NCBI GenBank assembly: GCA_015680905.1
Contig: CM027378.1
Span: 2,480,001 to 2,544,000, forward strand
DNA from: Coptis chinensis
Taxonomy: Eukaryota > Streptophyta > Magnoliopsida > Ranunculales > Ranunculaceae
DNA: 64,000 nucleotides
Direction of reading: 5' to 3'
Below the pieces are notes generated by a model. It saw only the letters and a program-made list of their open reading frames with translations, was not told the DNA's origin and did no database searches. The translations under genes and the position numbers were made by a program. Of this stretch, positions 32,278 to 44,208 are shown piece by piece. Each line of letters starts with the position of its first letter. The stretch's first letter is position 1.

Positions 32278-35200
32278 TTTGTAAGTGGGGGTAATGTTAG
32301 AACTCTTGGTAGTGGAGTTGTGACATATGTAGGTGGATCAACCATACTTAGGTCTTGCTGTATGAACATATGTTTTGGTGACTTAAAGTTTTTTTGGAAC
32401 AAGTAACGAAGATCAAACCTCTTAGATTTAGCTACCTAGTTTCCGGACACGCTTGCACAATTGAAGATGAGAATGATTTCATCGAGATGATGGATGTGCA
32501 CAGGAAGAAAAACATTGGAGAAGGTAGTTTGTTGATATTTAGACAAGAGAACGAAGATATGATGGAGGAGGATGTCCCACAATCATGCTCATCACCTGTT
32601 TATGATAATAGGATAAGAGAAGGTATGTTTGTGATCCTCATTGTTCTTTATTTAATGGATTCACTCGAAACTAATATTCCGATTGACCAAATCATTTTGT
32701 AGATATATATGAAGGGCCGATATATGAACCATCTCAATTGCATGAAACCGAATTGGGGGAACCATCCGTTGTGCCCGATACTGGGTTAGTTGGAGGTGTT
32801 GGTAAGTGCTGACCTTTAGTTCGAAAGCAAGTAAAATAAGATATATACGTCCATCAACTGTTAACTGTTAAATAGGCATGTTTTCTCTTAAACGGACAAG
32901 TTCGTTGGGAAGGTAATATAGTGGATTTAAGAGCTTATAGAGTGTGTTAACTAACTTCTGAATTTACAAGTATTAAGTTGTTCGTGGGGAGCTTATATAT
33001 AACTCTACATAGGTTGTGCACGATCATATATAAGGTTCTCATGACACTAGCTAACATGTCCATAAACGGCCAGTCTGTTTTAGAGAAAGCCTCATGATAT
33101 GTTGTTTTCCTTACAAAGTAGTACTTGAAACATATATGTATGTGCATATTGCTTTGGATGATCTGAAGTTGTGGACAACAATTATGCTGAATCATCCCAA
33201 TTGCCTGTTACCAAAGAAGTTGATGGTAAGTACACTTTTGGTTGTTACTGGCAGTATAAGCAAGTTTTAAGTAACATATATGGGTGTTTTGGAATATAAC
33301 TTATGGTCGACGAAATGTTTGTGTAGATGTTATAGTACCCTACCAAGTTGTTGAAACGACCGTTGCTGAAGCATCATTTTTGCCTGAAATAAAATATGGA
33401 GAAGTTGGTGGGAAGTGTTTTATAGAACTGTGAAATTGCATGATGCCGATAGTTGATAAGCATAGGAAGACACTCTTGCAATAAGTAAATTGTTTTGCAG
33501 TTAGTATTATTGGAAGTGATTGGCCTCGAACTCAGATAGGTGAAGCATCCCGTGTACCTGACACTTATGGTGGTAAGTGTGTTATTGTGGTTTTCTAACT
33601 TATCATAACTGTAGGATGGGTAAAAAAGATCCATGCCATTAGATAAAAACTCACAGACAGTATATATGATTTAAGCACCACTATATAAGGTCTTTCAAAA
33701 ACAATGTTTCTGTGATTTGTCAGTTGCGATGGTAAAATACTGACATGTTTAGTAAATGGACCTGTGCAATTGACTAAATTCTTGTGCAGTTAGCATTGAT
33801 GGAGGTGAGACGCTAGAAACTCAGTTTTTGGAAGCATCCCGTGTACCTGACACTTATGGAGGTAAGTGTGTTATTGTGGTTTTCTAAATAATCGTTACTG
33901 TATGACGGGTAAAGAAGATCGAGGAAACTATCTAAGAATTTGCATACAGTATATTTGATTTACGGAATCACTCTAAGGTCTTTAAAAAACAATGTGTCTG
34001 TGGTTTGTCGGTTGCGATGGTAAAATATTTACATGTTTAGTAAACAGACCTGTACAATTGACTAAATTCTTGTGCAGATAGCATTGCTTGAGGTGAGACA
34101 CTCGAAACCCAATTTTTCGAAGCATCCCGTGTACCTGACACTTATGATGGTAAGTGTGTTATTATGGTGTTCTAAATTATTGTGACTGAATGAGAGGTAA
34201 ATAAGAGGACACTTTCTAAGGTGTCACTTACCGTGTATTAGATTTACGAAATGACTTGGAGGATGTGATATTGTATAATATTGACAAGTTTATAAAACTG
34301 ACTTGTGCAACTGACTAAATTCTTCTGCAGTTAGCATTGTTGTAGGCGAGACGCTTCAAAATCAGTTTTTTGAAGCATCCCTAGTACCTGGCCCTTGTGG
34401 CGGTAAGTGTGCTATTGTGGACTCCCGCATTGTTTTGCGTTAAAAGAGGTGACTAAAATGGTACTAAAATAGAGCACTTTGTTGTTCGCAGCTGGAGTAG
34501 ATGTTCCATCTTCTCAGCACGTGCGGGAACGCCAGAAATCTTGTCTTCCCAGAACCGATCAAGTTGGAAACGCTTCTACGCTTATGATTCCAGATATACC
34601 AACTAACAGAGTTGTTGTAAATGGTTTGGGTAGCGAAAGTGGTCATGGAAAAGAGCCGAGTGAGTCTGAAGGGAAAGGTCATGTGTCGGTAGGCCTAGGA
34701 GAAAGTAGCCTCACACCAGGGGGCTTTACTTCCCTTATTCAGCAAGTGGTGAGTTGGAGGAATACTGATGTGAGTCGAAGTAGATCGAATTGGGAAGGGA
34801 CAAATTGGGATGAAGTTATGGATAGTTCTAGTTGGCGCGAAGACATTGGCCTTTTGGCTGGGGATGATGGTCCAAGTGATTATGAATCTAGTGATAGTGA
34901 TGACCCAAGTGATGATGAATTAAGTGATAGTGAAGAGCCTATTGATGAGTCAGGTACTATATGACATGTCCCTCAAGAGAGTACCTGATAAGTTTGTGGA
35001 AAGCTTATATAGTCTTTCATGGCTTATATAGTGCTTGTACCATCTTGTTAATTAAGTTACACTGATTAAATGGTTGAATGGGCAAGACTATATAAGATGT
35101 GAAGGGCAGTATGTTTAGTAAGTTGCCCCAGTATATAAGCTGCTGAAGATACTATATGACATGTCCCTCAGGAGATGCAATATACCAATGAGTAAATTGT

Positions 35201-38200
35201 TGTGCATTAACCAGTCGATTGTCATGTTCGCAGGTGGTCTGGATATTTCGAGAGTGGTAGAAACGGTTCTAGTCCAAAGTAGTTGTATTGGAACAGACGA
35301 ATCTGAACTGCGCAATGTGAAGGCAACCATGTTCAATGTTGAGCAACTTCCAAGCACTTTGAGGCTTATTATTCCGGACATACCAACTAACAGAGTTATT
35401 ATAACTGGGTTGGGTAACAAACGGGCTCCATTGGAATTGCACAGTGACTCAGAAGGCGAAGGTCATGTGTCTATGGATGTGGCAGGTATGTCCAGGATGG
35501 ATAGAGATATGAACCCACTGGGTCCTATAGGTATGGACTCTAAGAATGTGAAGGATACAGATAGGGATGATGTTATGGACAGTGATTGTATGGTTGAAGA
35601 TGATGGTCTAGTTTATGGAGAATTTAGTGGTAGTGATAGCCCAGGTTGTGTTACTGGGGTGGAAAGTGGCTATCATGCTGAAGAAGTTAATGGAGTTGAT
35701 GGTGTGTCTGCGGCAGGGGTAGAAAAGAGTGGTGGTCATGTAGAAAAGGTTAGTGGTGTTGCTGGTGTTCCGGCGGGGGAAGAAAGCAATGATGGTCAGG
35801 CAATATGTGCAGGACGTTACGGTGGAGTATTATACCAGCACGTCCTCGGAACTCCGCACACCGCTCCTGGAGTGTGCCCATTTGGTCTAATAATGCTTCC
35901 TTCGGAGTATATCAGCCCCCAAGTAATGGATAACGGTGTGTGTAGGCAGGACAATGGTGGCGGCGACAATCCAAATATCAGTGGTGGTACTAATAATGAC
36001 ATATTTGACAAACCACTAGTCGTTTTACCATCATTTGGTAGGGGTATGGGTGATGGAGAAGGAGCGCAACTGACAGAAGAGAATCGGTGCAGTAGTGAAT
36101 GAGTTGACCGCTTGAAGGAAAGAAGAGAGAAATCCCAACACTAAAAGGAGGTTGTGGTTGACGATGGTCGCATAGAAGATGCACCTCCAACTGAGTGGGT
36201 AGCTCCAGATCCAAATTTACTGATTGTGGGTAAGGAGTTCCCTGAAAGGAGTTTGTTTATTTTTCACATGAAGACTTTTGCAATTAAACATAACTTTGAA
36301 CTATTAAGATTGAAAACGGAATGGAGAAGGGTGCAGTTTGGATGTAAGGGGGCTGAGATGAATAGTTTGAGTTCCACATGCCCATTTCGCGTGTACTGCA
36401 GCACGAAAGGTTCATATATATGGGGTGTGAGAACCGTAAATAACTTTCACACATGTGGTTGCCAAAAGGCTGGTGAGTTTAACCGTGAGGTGTCAAGCAG
36501 TTATGTCACCATGTCATGTAAAGACCTTTTGCAGAATGACAGAACATATAAGGCAATGCACATGAGAGCAATGGTTAAAAAGTGGACTTCAGTAGATATC
36601 AGTTACAGAACTGCGTGGCGGGGAAGGGAAAAGGCTCTCGAAGAGGTGCGTGCATTGCAAGACGGTCAACTTATGTTCCTATTTGAAATGCCTGTCATAT
36701 AGGCAGCTTAGATATGTAACTGATCAAGATGTGCGAGACACTTTATACGCTCTGAACAACACTATATACATTGTAGACCTAATACACTGTGATTCAGTTG
36801 AACAATGTATTAAGATATGTTATTGTATTTTCATACGAAGATGTAGTAAGATCTGAAAGAGCCTCTGTAAGCCGCGTATGCCGCTATATAAGAATTGAAA
36901 TAGAGCTTAGATATGTAACTTAAAAAGTTATTACAGACATAGTACAAGTTCTTCACGACGCTATATACGCTATGCGTGCCACTATATTGGATGTGAAAGA
37001 CAACTTAGAAATTAAACTTATGAAGTTGTTCACGCCACTATACCGGTTGTGCACAACACTGGATAAGTTTAAAATCTCATAATATAATCCCTACACCTTT
37101 TAGACCTAACAGACTGTGTTTCAGCTCAGCACTGTATTTAGATATGTTATTGTATTCCCATAGGAAGAAGTTGTATTAACTATAATTGTAATGTCTACAG
37201 ATTCAAGGTAGTTTCGACCAATCCTATCAACTACTCAACACCTACAGTAAAGAATTGAGGAATGTTGATCGCTTCAGCTTTACAGAGCTGCAAAGAGTGG
37301 GAAACACAGATCGCTTCAAGTGTTACTTCTGGAGCTATGAGATTACTGTGAGGAGCTTCCATCACACATGTAGGCCACACATAGAAATAGATGGCATACA
37401 TTTGAGGGGGAGATCAAGAGGATGTCTGATTTCAGCCATTGTTGTTGATGGTGATAATCATGTTTTGCTTGTTGCTTTTGGTCTGGTAAGCGGTGAAGAC
37501 AATGAGAACTACAATTGGTTTTTGCGTTGCCTAGGAGACCAAGTGGTTGGGTATGAGACTCTGTTAGTTATCATATCTGACCGGCATCCCAATCTGGTAG
37601 TCAAAGTCCCTGAGGTGTTTCCATGGGCAAAACATGTCTTTTGCATGAACCACATTTGTAAGAACATGTCGGGTTTGACTCCGTCAGTTTCGCTTATGAG
37701 GAAGATTAAGACAGGAGATAAGACAACTCAAGAGTGGTTTTTCCATGCTGTGATGAAAGATATAAAGAAAATGAACTCAAGTGTCTACGATAAGCTTATG
37801 GAGATTCCGCTGGATAAGTGGGCATGTCACACCTCCATAGTAAAGAGATATGGCATTGCCAACACTAACCATGTTGAGTGCTGGAACAACATGATTAAGG
37901 ATGATAGGGCCCTTCCAGTTGTTTGTTTAGTGGAAGCAATTAGGGAGAATCTCAGTGCGCACTACTGCAAGTATAGAAAAATGGCGGATGACTGGGCTGC
38001 CCACGGTGAGAGGTTCACACCCAGGGCTACTGGTTTGGTGCGAGCCAACATCACCAAGGCATTGGAATTCACACACTCAAGGGCTGGGACTGGGGAGTAT
38101 CTAATCAAGACTGACCATTGTCGAATATTTCATGTCAATCTTGAAAATAGGGTCTGCTCGTGTGGGTATTTCCAACATATGGGAATCTCGTGTGCACATG

Positions 38201-38568
38201 CATGCAAAGCCATAAGTGTGAGCCGCCAAGCTTCTCATATGACATATGTCGATTCGTACTACAGTACTGCAAACTGGCAACGGTGTTATCGTGAGGTGTG
38301 GGTTGACATTCCGAGTAAGGAGCAGTGGGACATTGATGAGGAGGAAGAGCGCGTCCTGCCCCCTCCCTTGAAGCTCAAACCTGGTCGGATTTCTATGAAG
38401 AGAATGAAGATAAGAGCAGAGCATAAGGGTCCAAAGTGTAAAAGATGTTGCACTTTGTGCAACATAGAAGGGCACAACAGACGTACATGCAAAAACTTCG
38501 TTGATGACAAGGGGGCTGAGCACCGTCTTGCGAACCCCGAAGCAGTTGACAAACATCGTAGGCTATGA
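32278..38568 (+). pseudogene. MULE transposase (mudrA-type), spliced, two nonsense codons
   Basis: N-terminal PB1-like part (FVSGGNVRTLGS, GSTILRSCCMN, FSYLVSGHACTIEDENDF), broken by a one-base shift in a T7 run near 32390. Small exons follow at 32701-32801, 33169-33225, 33327 onward, four copies of a 72-bp exon, 34492-34953 and 35234-36645. The MuDR domain is at 36200-36640 (CPFRVYCSTKGSYIWGVR). An intron of 555 bp (36646-37200) joins cleanly to the transposase core: Asp in IEIDGIHLRG and Asp in IISDRHPNL. A SWIM finger (CSCGYFQHMGISCAHAC) and a zinc knuckle (CTLCNIEGHNRRTCKNF) end the protein at 38568. In-frame stops TGA 36100-36102 and TAA 36142-36144 each fit one transition. The downstream 437 codons are open. 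Confidence 0.85.
33501..34402 (+). repeat. Tandem array of one 72-bp exon, 4 copies
   Basis: Exons 33501-33572, 33790-33861, 34078-34149 and 34331-34402 are each exactly 72 bp, each phase 1 at both ends and each followed by GTAAGTGTG. They encode variants of EASRVPDTYGG preceded by SI-G-(E)T-(E)TQF. The introns between them are also alike (starting GTAAGTGTGTTATTGTGG). Unit spacing is 289, 288 and 253 bp. Copy 3 carries a TGA. This is genuine exon-plus-intron duplication in the MULE gene. Confidence 0.88.
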
Positions 38569-40658
38569 TAGTAACAGTTCTTACTTTGTCACCATCTAGG
38601 ACACAAGATAAAGCAGTTGACATTTTTTGCCCTTCTTCCCTTTTGGAATTGCAACTGTTTGTTATTGATATTTTGGTTGTTGCAAGAATGGGATTTTGTG
38701 GGTGCTTTTGAACATGTAATTGGTTATGGCTTCAACTGCTTTATCTTTAATTTTGCAATTATCTGATGTGGCTTCAACTGTTTATAGTTTCTTTTGAAGA
38801 TCCTCTTATATAAGTTGTATATGGCAGGATATAAGTTATTGACAATATTAAATAGCCTTCCGAGTGTCCTATAGTAGGTCCATGCAAAAAGTATCTTGGC
38901 AAATGATTTGGGAGATACTATTGCAATTTTAATGATTCTAACTTGTGCAGTTGCTCAATTTTTGTGTGGTTAGTATTGTTGAGACATTTCTTATTGAGGT
39001 TGTAAATGAGGTGACTAAAACGGGGAAATTATCGTCCTCTTACTTTAAATGATGATCTAGAATTTAAAGTATCATTTATCGCAATTTTTTACGTGAATTT
39101 TGGGCAAGTAACAGATGGAATTTGTGGGACTAACGGGTGCCCCCTTTTTATCTCTTATTTGTTAGGGCCAGTATTTATTTTGGTAGTTGCAAAAGTTGGA
39201 TTTTGGTACTAGTAAATGGTTTGGGGCCGTAAATGGTTACACTGACTTGTCCTTGGTAGAATTGATTTATGTATTAAACGGACATGTTTACGTAGCTTAA
39301 AATGCAAACGGACATCATATATATCATGCCTTCTGTTAAACAGATTATCCATGAGTAACGTATATAGTGCCGTGAACCACGTTCAAATACGCTTATTAAC
39401 ATGGTCATGGTAGTACGCCACTACATAAGATGATTAAAGGCACTATATAACATTCTAGTGGGATTTTGTGCATATATAGTGCCTTGAGAAGCTTATAATG
39501 TGCCTTAAACGCTGATAAGGTGTTGATGAACCATTTCGATAGTACTATTGCTATTTTCTAGAATCTAACTTGTGTATTCTATCTTTCCATATATAATTTA
39601 ATAAGCGGACCATAAATAAGGCAATAATCCCATACATAGTTGTTGGGTCTAGGATTACCATCGTTTAGAACCTTCCTAGAGAGTGTCTTTTAATTGACTG
39701 TCGTCCAAGGAAGGTTTTAATGGCTATTGCTCTATTACTTGATCAACGGTTGAGATTAAGAACCTGAGGTTGGATGGCCTAAGATAGCAGCCTTGTGAAA
39801 TGGCTTTCCCTTCTTATTATAAGATAGGTCGTATAAAATATGGTTTGTGCCCTACTTCCCCAATACCGATATTCTTAGGGCCGATATTCTTAACTATAAT
39901 CGTTCTCTTTCTTGTTGTCAACTTCGTCAGTGTCGTCTCGTTCCCCAATTGGGTTGGTGAATTTACTCGAAGACATACTAACTACGATCAATATGATAAA
40001 TAAGCAAGTGAATCCGTCAGTAATGAAGCAGGTTGATATTCTCTTTGGGAAGATGGATAATTTTTTTACTGATAGTGATATTCTGATGAAAATGAGGGAA
40101 AGAAAATTGTGTCGTTGCGGAAGAAAGTGGAAAGATGTGAGCTCAAGAAACGTAAGTTGGAAGGCATCCAATCTGTTGTTTTGCTAGATTCAGAGAACAG
40201 TTCTGGCGGGAGTCCGATTTGATTCATGAGGGAGAACGGCTTGTATTATGTTGTTCTGTTTTTATCCCTTTAAGTATGAATTGTATGTGTTTGACGAAAT
40301 GACTCTTACTTTTCGCTAATTTCTTCTAGTTTGTTCTTTATGCTTCTTTAACCCATTTGCAAAATAACTGAATTGTTTGAAGTGATGCATACAAAATAAT
40401 AACCTTTCACAAAATAAGTAGATTATTTGAAGTGCTGCATGCGTCCTTTGGAAGAGATTCCCCGAAGTGATGCATCCTTTGGAAGAGATTCCCCGAAGTG
40501 ATGCATCCTTTGGAAGTGTCCTTTGGGAGTGAAACGTCTTTATGTTATTGGTGACTTTCCACCACCACCTTCCAGTAAATAGTAACGGCCCAAATAGTAA
40601 ACATGCACTATATAAGCATGGGTGTTGGTGCATGAACTATTGGTGACTTCTCATAACG
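38569..40658. other. Spacer between MULE transposase and F-box gene
   Basis: No recognisable gene. Many TATATAG/CTATATA words occur (39360-39500). A 31-bp direct repeat unit (CCTTTGGAAGAGATTCCCCG...) occurs twice and partly a third time at 40452-40525. A plus-strand frame at 39912-40187 has no similarity I recognise. A TATA box CTATATAAG at 40608-40616 probably serves the F-box gene. Confidence 0.45.
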
Positions 40659-41748
40659 ATGGCCCAATCTTCTAAAAGAAAGGGGAAAGATGAGGGTTGC
40701 GTTCTTCCTCAGGAAATGTGCCGACAGATTCTTCTCTGTGCTCCATTCCCATTGTTCGACAAATCAAAGCTTGTTTGTCGTGAGTGGGAAAAGAGTAGGT
40801 TTGACCCCTCATTCATAAAAGATTATGTTTTGAAGACGAGAACTCTTCTAGGTTACATAATTCAGACTGCACACAGTTGGGAAACGACAACATCCTTCTC
40901 TTCGAACGTTGATCACATTCCACCACTTCCTACTCCTTCTCTGGACTTCTATGGATATGGTTTCAAAATCTTGGCGTCTTCAATGCAAGGTATCCTTTTA
41001 AGTCAGAAGGAAGTTGAAATGAAGGACGTGTACTACCTTTGTAAACCCACGACGCAGCAAATGTTTATGTTGCCCAGTCCTAAAACTAGATTTCGGACAC
41101 AGTGTATGGGTTTGTATGTGCGTTTTGTAGAACCATTGGAGTTTACGATACTGCATTTGTCAAAAGACTGCAGAGACACTATAAGACATTCTGAAGTCAA
41201 CAACCGCAGGGTAGTCATTTCCCATGTGGTTGAAAAGTTCAACTCCCGCATACGCAAATGGAGAAGGTTGCAAGATTTGGAGTTGTCCTTCAAAAGTGAG
41301 CACATTGAAATGAATCCGGGTATTGTGGTGAAAGGATGTTTTCATTGGCCTATTCGTGACGGGGGGGGGGGGGGGATTTTGCGATTCAATATTGTCACCG
41401 AGAGATGGAGTAAGATTGAACTACCGTTGACAGGCTACCGCTGGAAGAGTTTCAACGCTTTCCAATTTCAGGGAACAATTGCAGTTATATTCTCCTATGG
41501 GGGTTGGGTATCCTACACATGAATTGGAGCTTCGACTTTTAATTGACAACTGTTGGGATGAAGGTCGGAGGTTTAAGTTGGACAATTTGTATGCTGAAGG
41601 CATCCGTCGACCCCATTTTGTGAACCTACTGGATAATGGTGTTGCCGTTTTTAACTGTGGAAGGCAAATGGTGTGGTATAATTTAACAAAAACTGAGGAT
41701 TTGATAATCAAAGAAATCCCAAAGGTTGGCAGGAACCACATTCATTAA
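40659..41748 (+). pseudogene. F-box protein with F-box-associated domain, one frameshift
   Basis: The ATG at 40659 starts MAQSSKRKGKDEGCVLP. The F-box follows at residues 15-55 (LPQEMCRQILLCAPFPLFDK, SKLVCREWEKSRFD), the SKP1-binding adaptor motif of SCF ubiquitin ligases. The C-terminal part resembles plant F-box-associated repeats (STTQQMFMLPSP-like: TTQQMFMLPSP; RFNIVTERWSKIELP). The frame is lost near 41500 in a G5 run (TATGGGGGTTGG); coding continues in the next frame through GYPTHELELRLLIDNCWDEG to the stop at 41748. A G15 tract at 41361-41375 encodes five glycines. A TATA box lies 43 bp upstream. Without the shift it would be about 360 residues, a normal length. Either a recent pseudogene or a base-call error in a homopolymer. 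Confidence 0.75.
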
Positions 41749-42354
41749 GTAATGTCAGATTTTGTACCAAACGAACGCCTTATGAGTATGTCAAGGTATG
41801 GTTGGGAGTCGAGTTGGGGCAGATGGAAGGCGTTTCTGGACGAGAATTTTTGAAGATGCAGTTAGAGATCGTTCTCTCCTGTTATCAAATCTGCATTCTT
41901 ATAGTTGGTTGCTGGATAAGTTCTTGATAAGCTTCCTAAGATAAGGCATGTTCGTGTAAAGCGTATACAGGCTCACGAAAAACGTATATAGTGTCCTTAA
42001 CAACTTTTATATAGTTTACTAACTTGTTTATATCGGACACTATTTTATTTTTTATAGATAAGTACTCGAGGAAATATGTTTTTATAGTAAATTTGTAATG
42101 TTTCGAATATTATTACATCTGACATTTCTGAGATATTTGAGATTATGTTGGTAGGTAGGTATAATGATTCAGGTAAATCTTAAGACAATGATATATTTAT
42201 ATCATACAATGTTTCTATGTTTTATCACAAACAAATATTAAGATTGATTAACATTATTGGGTACATCACAGTAGCCTGATTAGTAGACAATTGACCAAAA
42301 TTACATTATAACAAACAAGTTTCCGAAAAAGACATAAGTCCCCACGAATAAAAG
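41749..42354. other. Spacer, no gene
   Basis: AT-rich DNA with two CGTATATAGTGTCC/TTTATATAGTTT words near 41980-42020. No ORF of interest. Confidence 0.45.
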
Positions 42355-43560
42355 CTATACAGAGTATTTCAGATTTTTGTCGATGTCGAGGAACTCATGT
42401 TCAGTAATACCACAGTCAACTAGGTCCTTTGCCACGGTATTACGGATGCAATCTGCAGGTCTTCCGAATTGGAGGTGATCACCTCTGATTAATTGGACTG
42501 CATATGCAAGTACAAACACTCCACAATTCCACCCATCAGTTTGTTTTATACAATCAACATGTTCTACTTGCCATTTCCGCTGCAAGAACGTAGGGTGTAT
42601 ACAATTTAGGTCGTGCAACAGGAGACTGTACGGGAGCAAAGCACACAGCTTATCTATAGTTGGGGAAGGGTCGATCACATTGGAAACCAATGAATCGTAC
42701 ACAAATCACGTCTAATTATTAAAGTCGAAGACAACAAGGATCCAGTGCTGGTTGTTTCCCACATTCAAAGCCATCATCAATCCCTTCAATTTTGCCGCGT
42801 GAGGGATGTGACTGTTTTCTTGAACTAAGTCTTTGAAGGTCATGCTTAGGCTCCACGATATTACTGAAGTAGTTTTTGTAAGCTTTTCTATTGTGGTTAG
42901 ACTCCTATCACTGAGGGTGGCTTGCAGGGTTCCATATAACACCTCCATCGAAACCTAAGTTAATAGACACATAAGTAATTTGCATCACTGTATTAGAAAA
43001 AATGAAGAAGGACGATCGTTGGGAATGTCTAATAAATTACTGGGACAAGCGTGTCAGGGATGATAGTGTATCTAGCATAATGTGTGCGGAAATCTGGATC
43101 CACCGTTTCATTATTCCACCTATTCAAAAGTTCCGTGTAAACAGAAAGAACCTGTGGGGGAAAAAATATAACAATAATAAATAAATAAAGGAAAAGAAGT
43201 TTGCCATTGTGTGTACCTACAGGCCATTGTTTTCAAACCTCATCATTCAGCCATTGTTTGTCATAAAGCAAGTAGAAGCTCCTTAGATTAATGTGTAAGC
43301 CTCGGCCAAAACATCTGACTTTAATAATTGGTGCAATAGCTTCCATGTTTGGTTGATCATGCTGCCACCAGTACTGTGTTGTGACATAGACGGTAGTGGT
43401 CCTTTTCACTGGATCATCCGTAAGTTCACCTCGAGTGCATACGATAGAGTTTACGCCAATTAAGCGCGTTCGTCCCGAAAAGTATATGTTTGAATCTTTT
43501 TTGGCATAGTTTTGCCACTTCTTCTTCTAGTACACTAAATTTGTTCCACTGGGACTCATT
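42355..43560 (-). pseudogene. Ulp1-type cysteine protease-like gene fragment (copy A)
   Basis: Minus-strand exons: 43560-43239 (RTRLIGVNSIVCTRGELTDD, KVRCFGRG, SFYLLYDKQWLNDE), about 43155-43000 (ELLNRWNNETVDPDFRTHY) and about 42950-42355. The last exon has the C48 (Ulp1/SENP) catalytic elements: His in NNQHWILVVFDF, Asp in VYDSLV, and Gln plus Cys in QTDGWNCGVFVLAYA. Two stops lie between His and Asp: TAG and TGA at about 42707-42716, fitting FNNQTWF with Gln and Trp codons mutated by transitions. Ulp1 enzymes remove SUMO from proteins; plant MULEs are known to have captured such genes. No DUF1985-like part is seen for this copy. Confidence 0.8.
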
Positions 43561-43600
43561 CGTGCATTCCTTTTTGTGACTACGTCAATTAACAATATTG

Positions 43601-44208
43601 TTTGAGGACAGTACCTTCAAATACATTCTGACAAATCCAGATTAGTGGCATAGGCCGTTAGTACATACTCAAGACTATTCAGAACTTAAGGCTTTCTCTT
43701 CATCGGACATTTATGTGAAGAGACACGTTCATGGTGGAACGTATATAGGATCGTGAACAGCTTATAGTGTGTCTTTAAGAATTTATATAGTGGCTTAAAT
43801 AACTTCTAATTTCTACTTATCTACTTGTTCGTGGGAACCTTACATATGACACTACATTAGCGTGACAAGACACTACATACGCTGCTGAAGATTATATGGA
43901 GTCTTCAATAACTTTTCAATTTCCTCTTATGAACTTGTTCGAGGGAAGCTTATATATGACACAAGATCAGACGTCACAAGATCAGACGTACGACATTATA
44001 AAGGGTCTTGCACAACTTAAATAGGGTTATATATAAGCCTAAATTAAAATGTTAGTAAGTGTACATTAAAAAGTTGTTCACGAAACTAGATAAGGTGTTC
44101 GAACAGATTATATAAGCTGCCCCCCACGATCATGTTGAAGCTAAGTGTTTAAGTGAAAAAGCAAATAAAATTATCTTTGACATATTGAATATGTGTCATA
44201 CTCTTGGT
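43601..44208. other. Spacer rich in TATATAG words
   Basis: The block 43610-43712 is homologous, in direct orientation, to 31930-32075. The remainder is a string of short words such as CTTATATATGACAC and CGTATATAGG. No gene. Confidence 0.5.
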
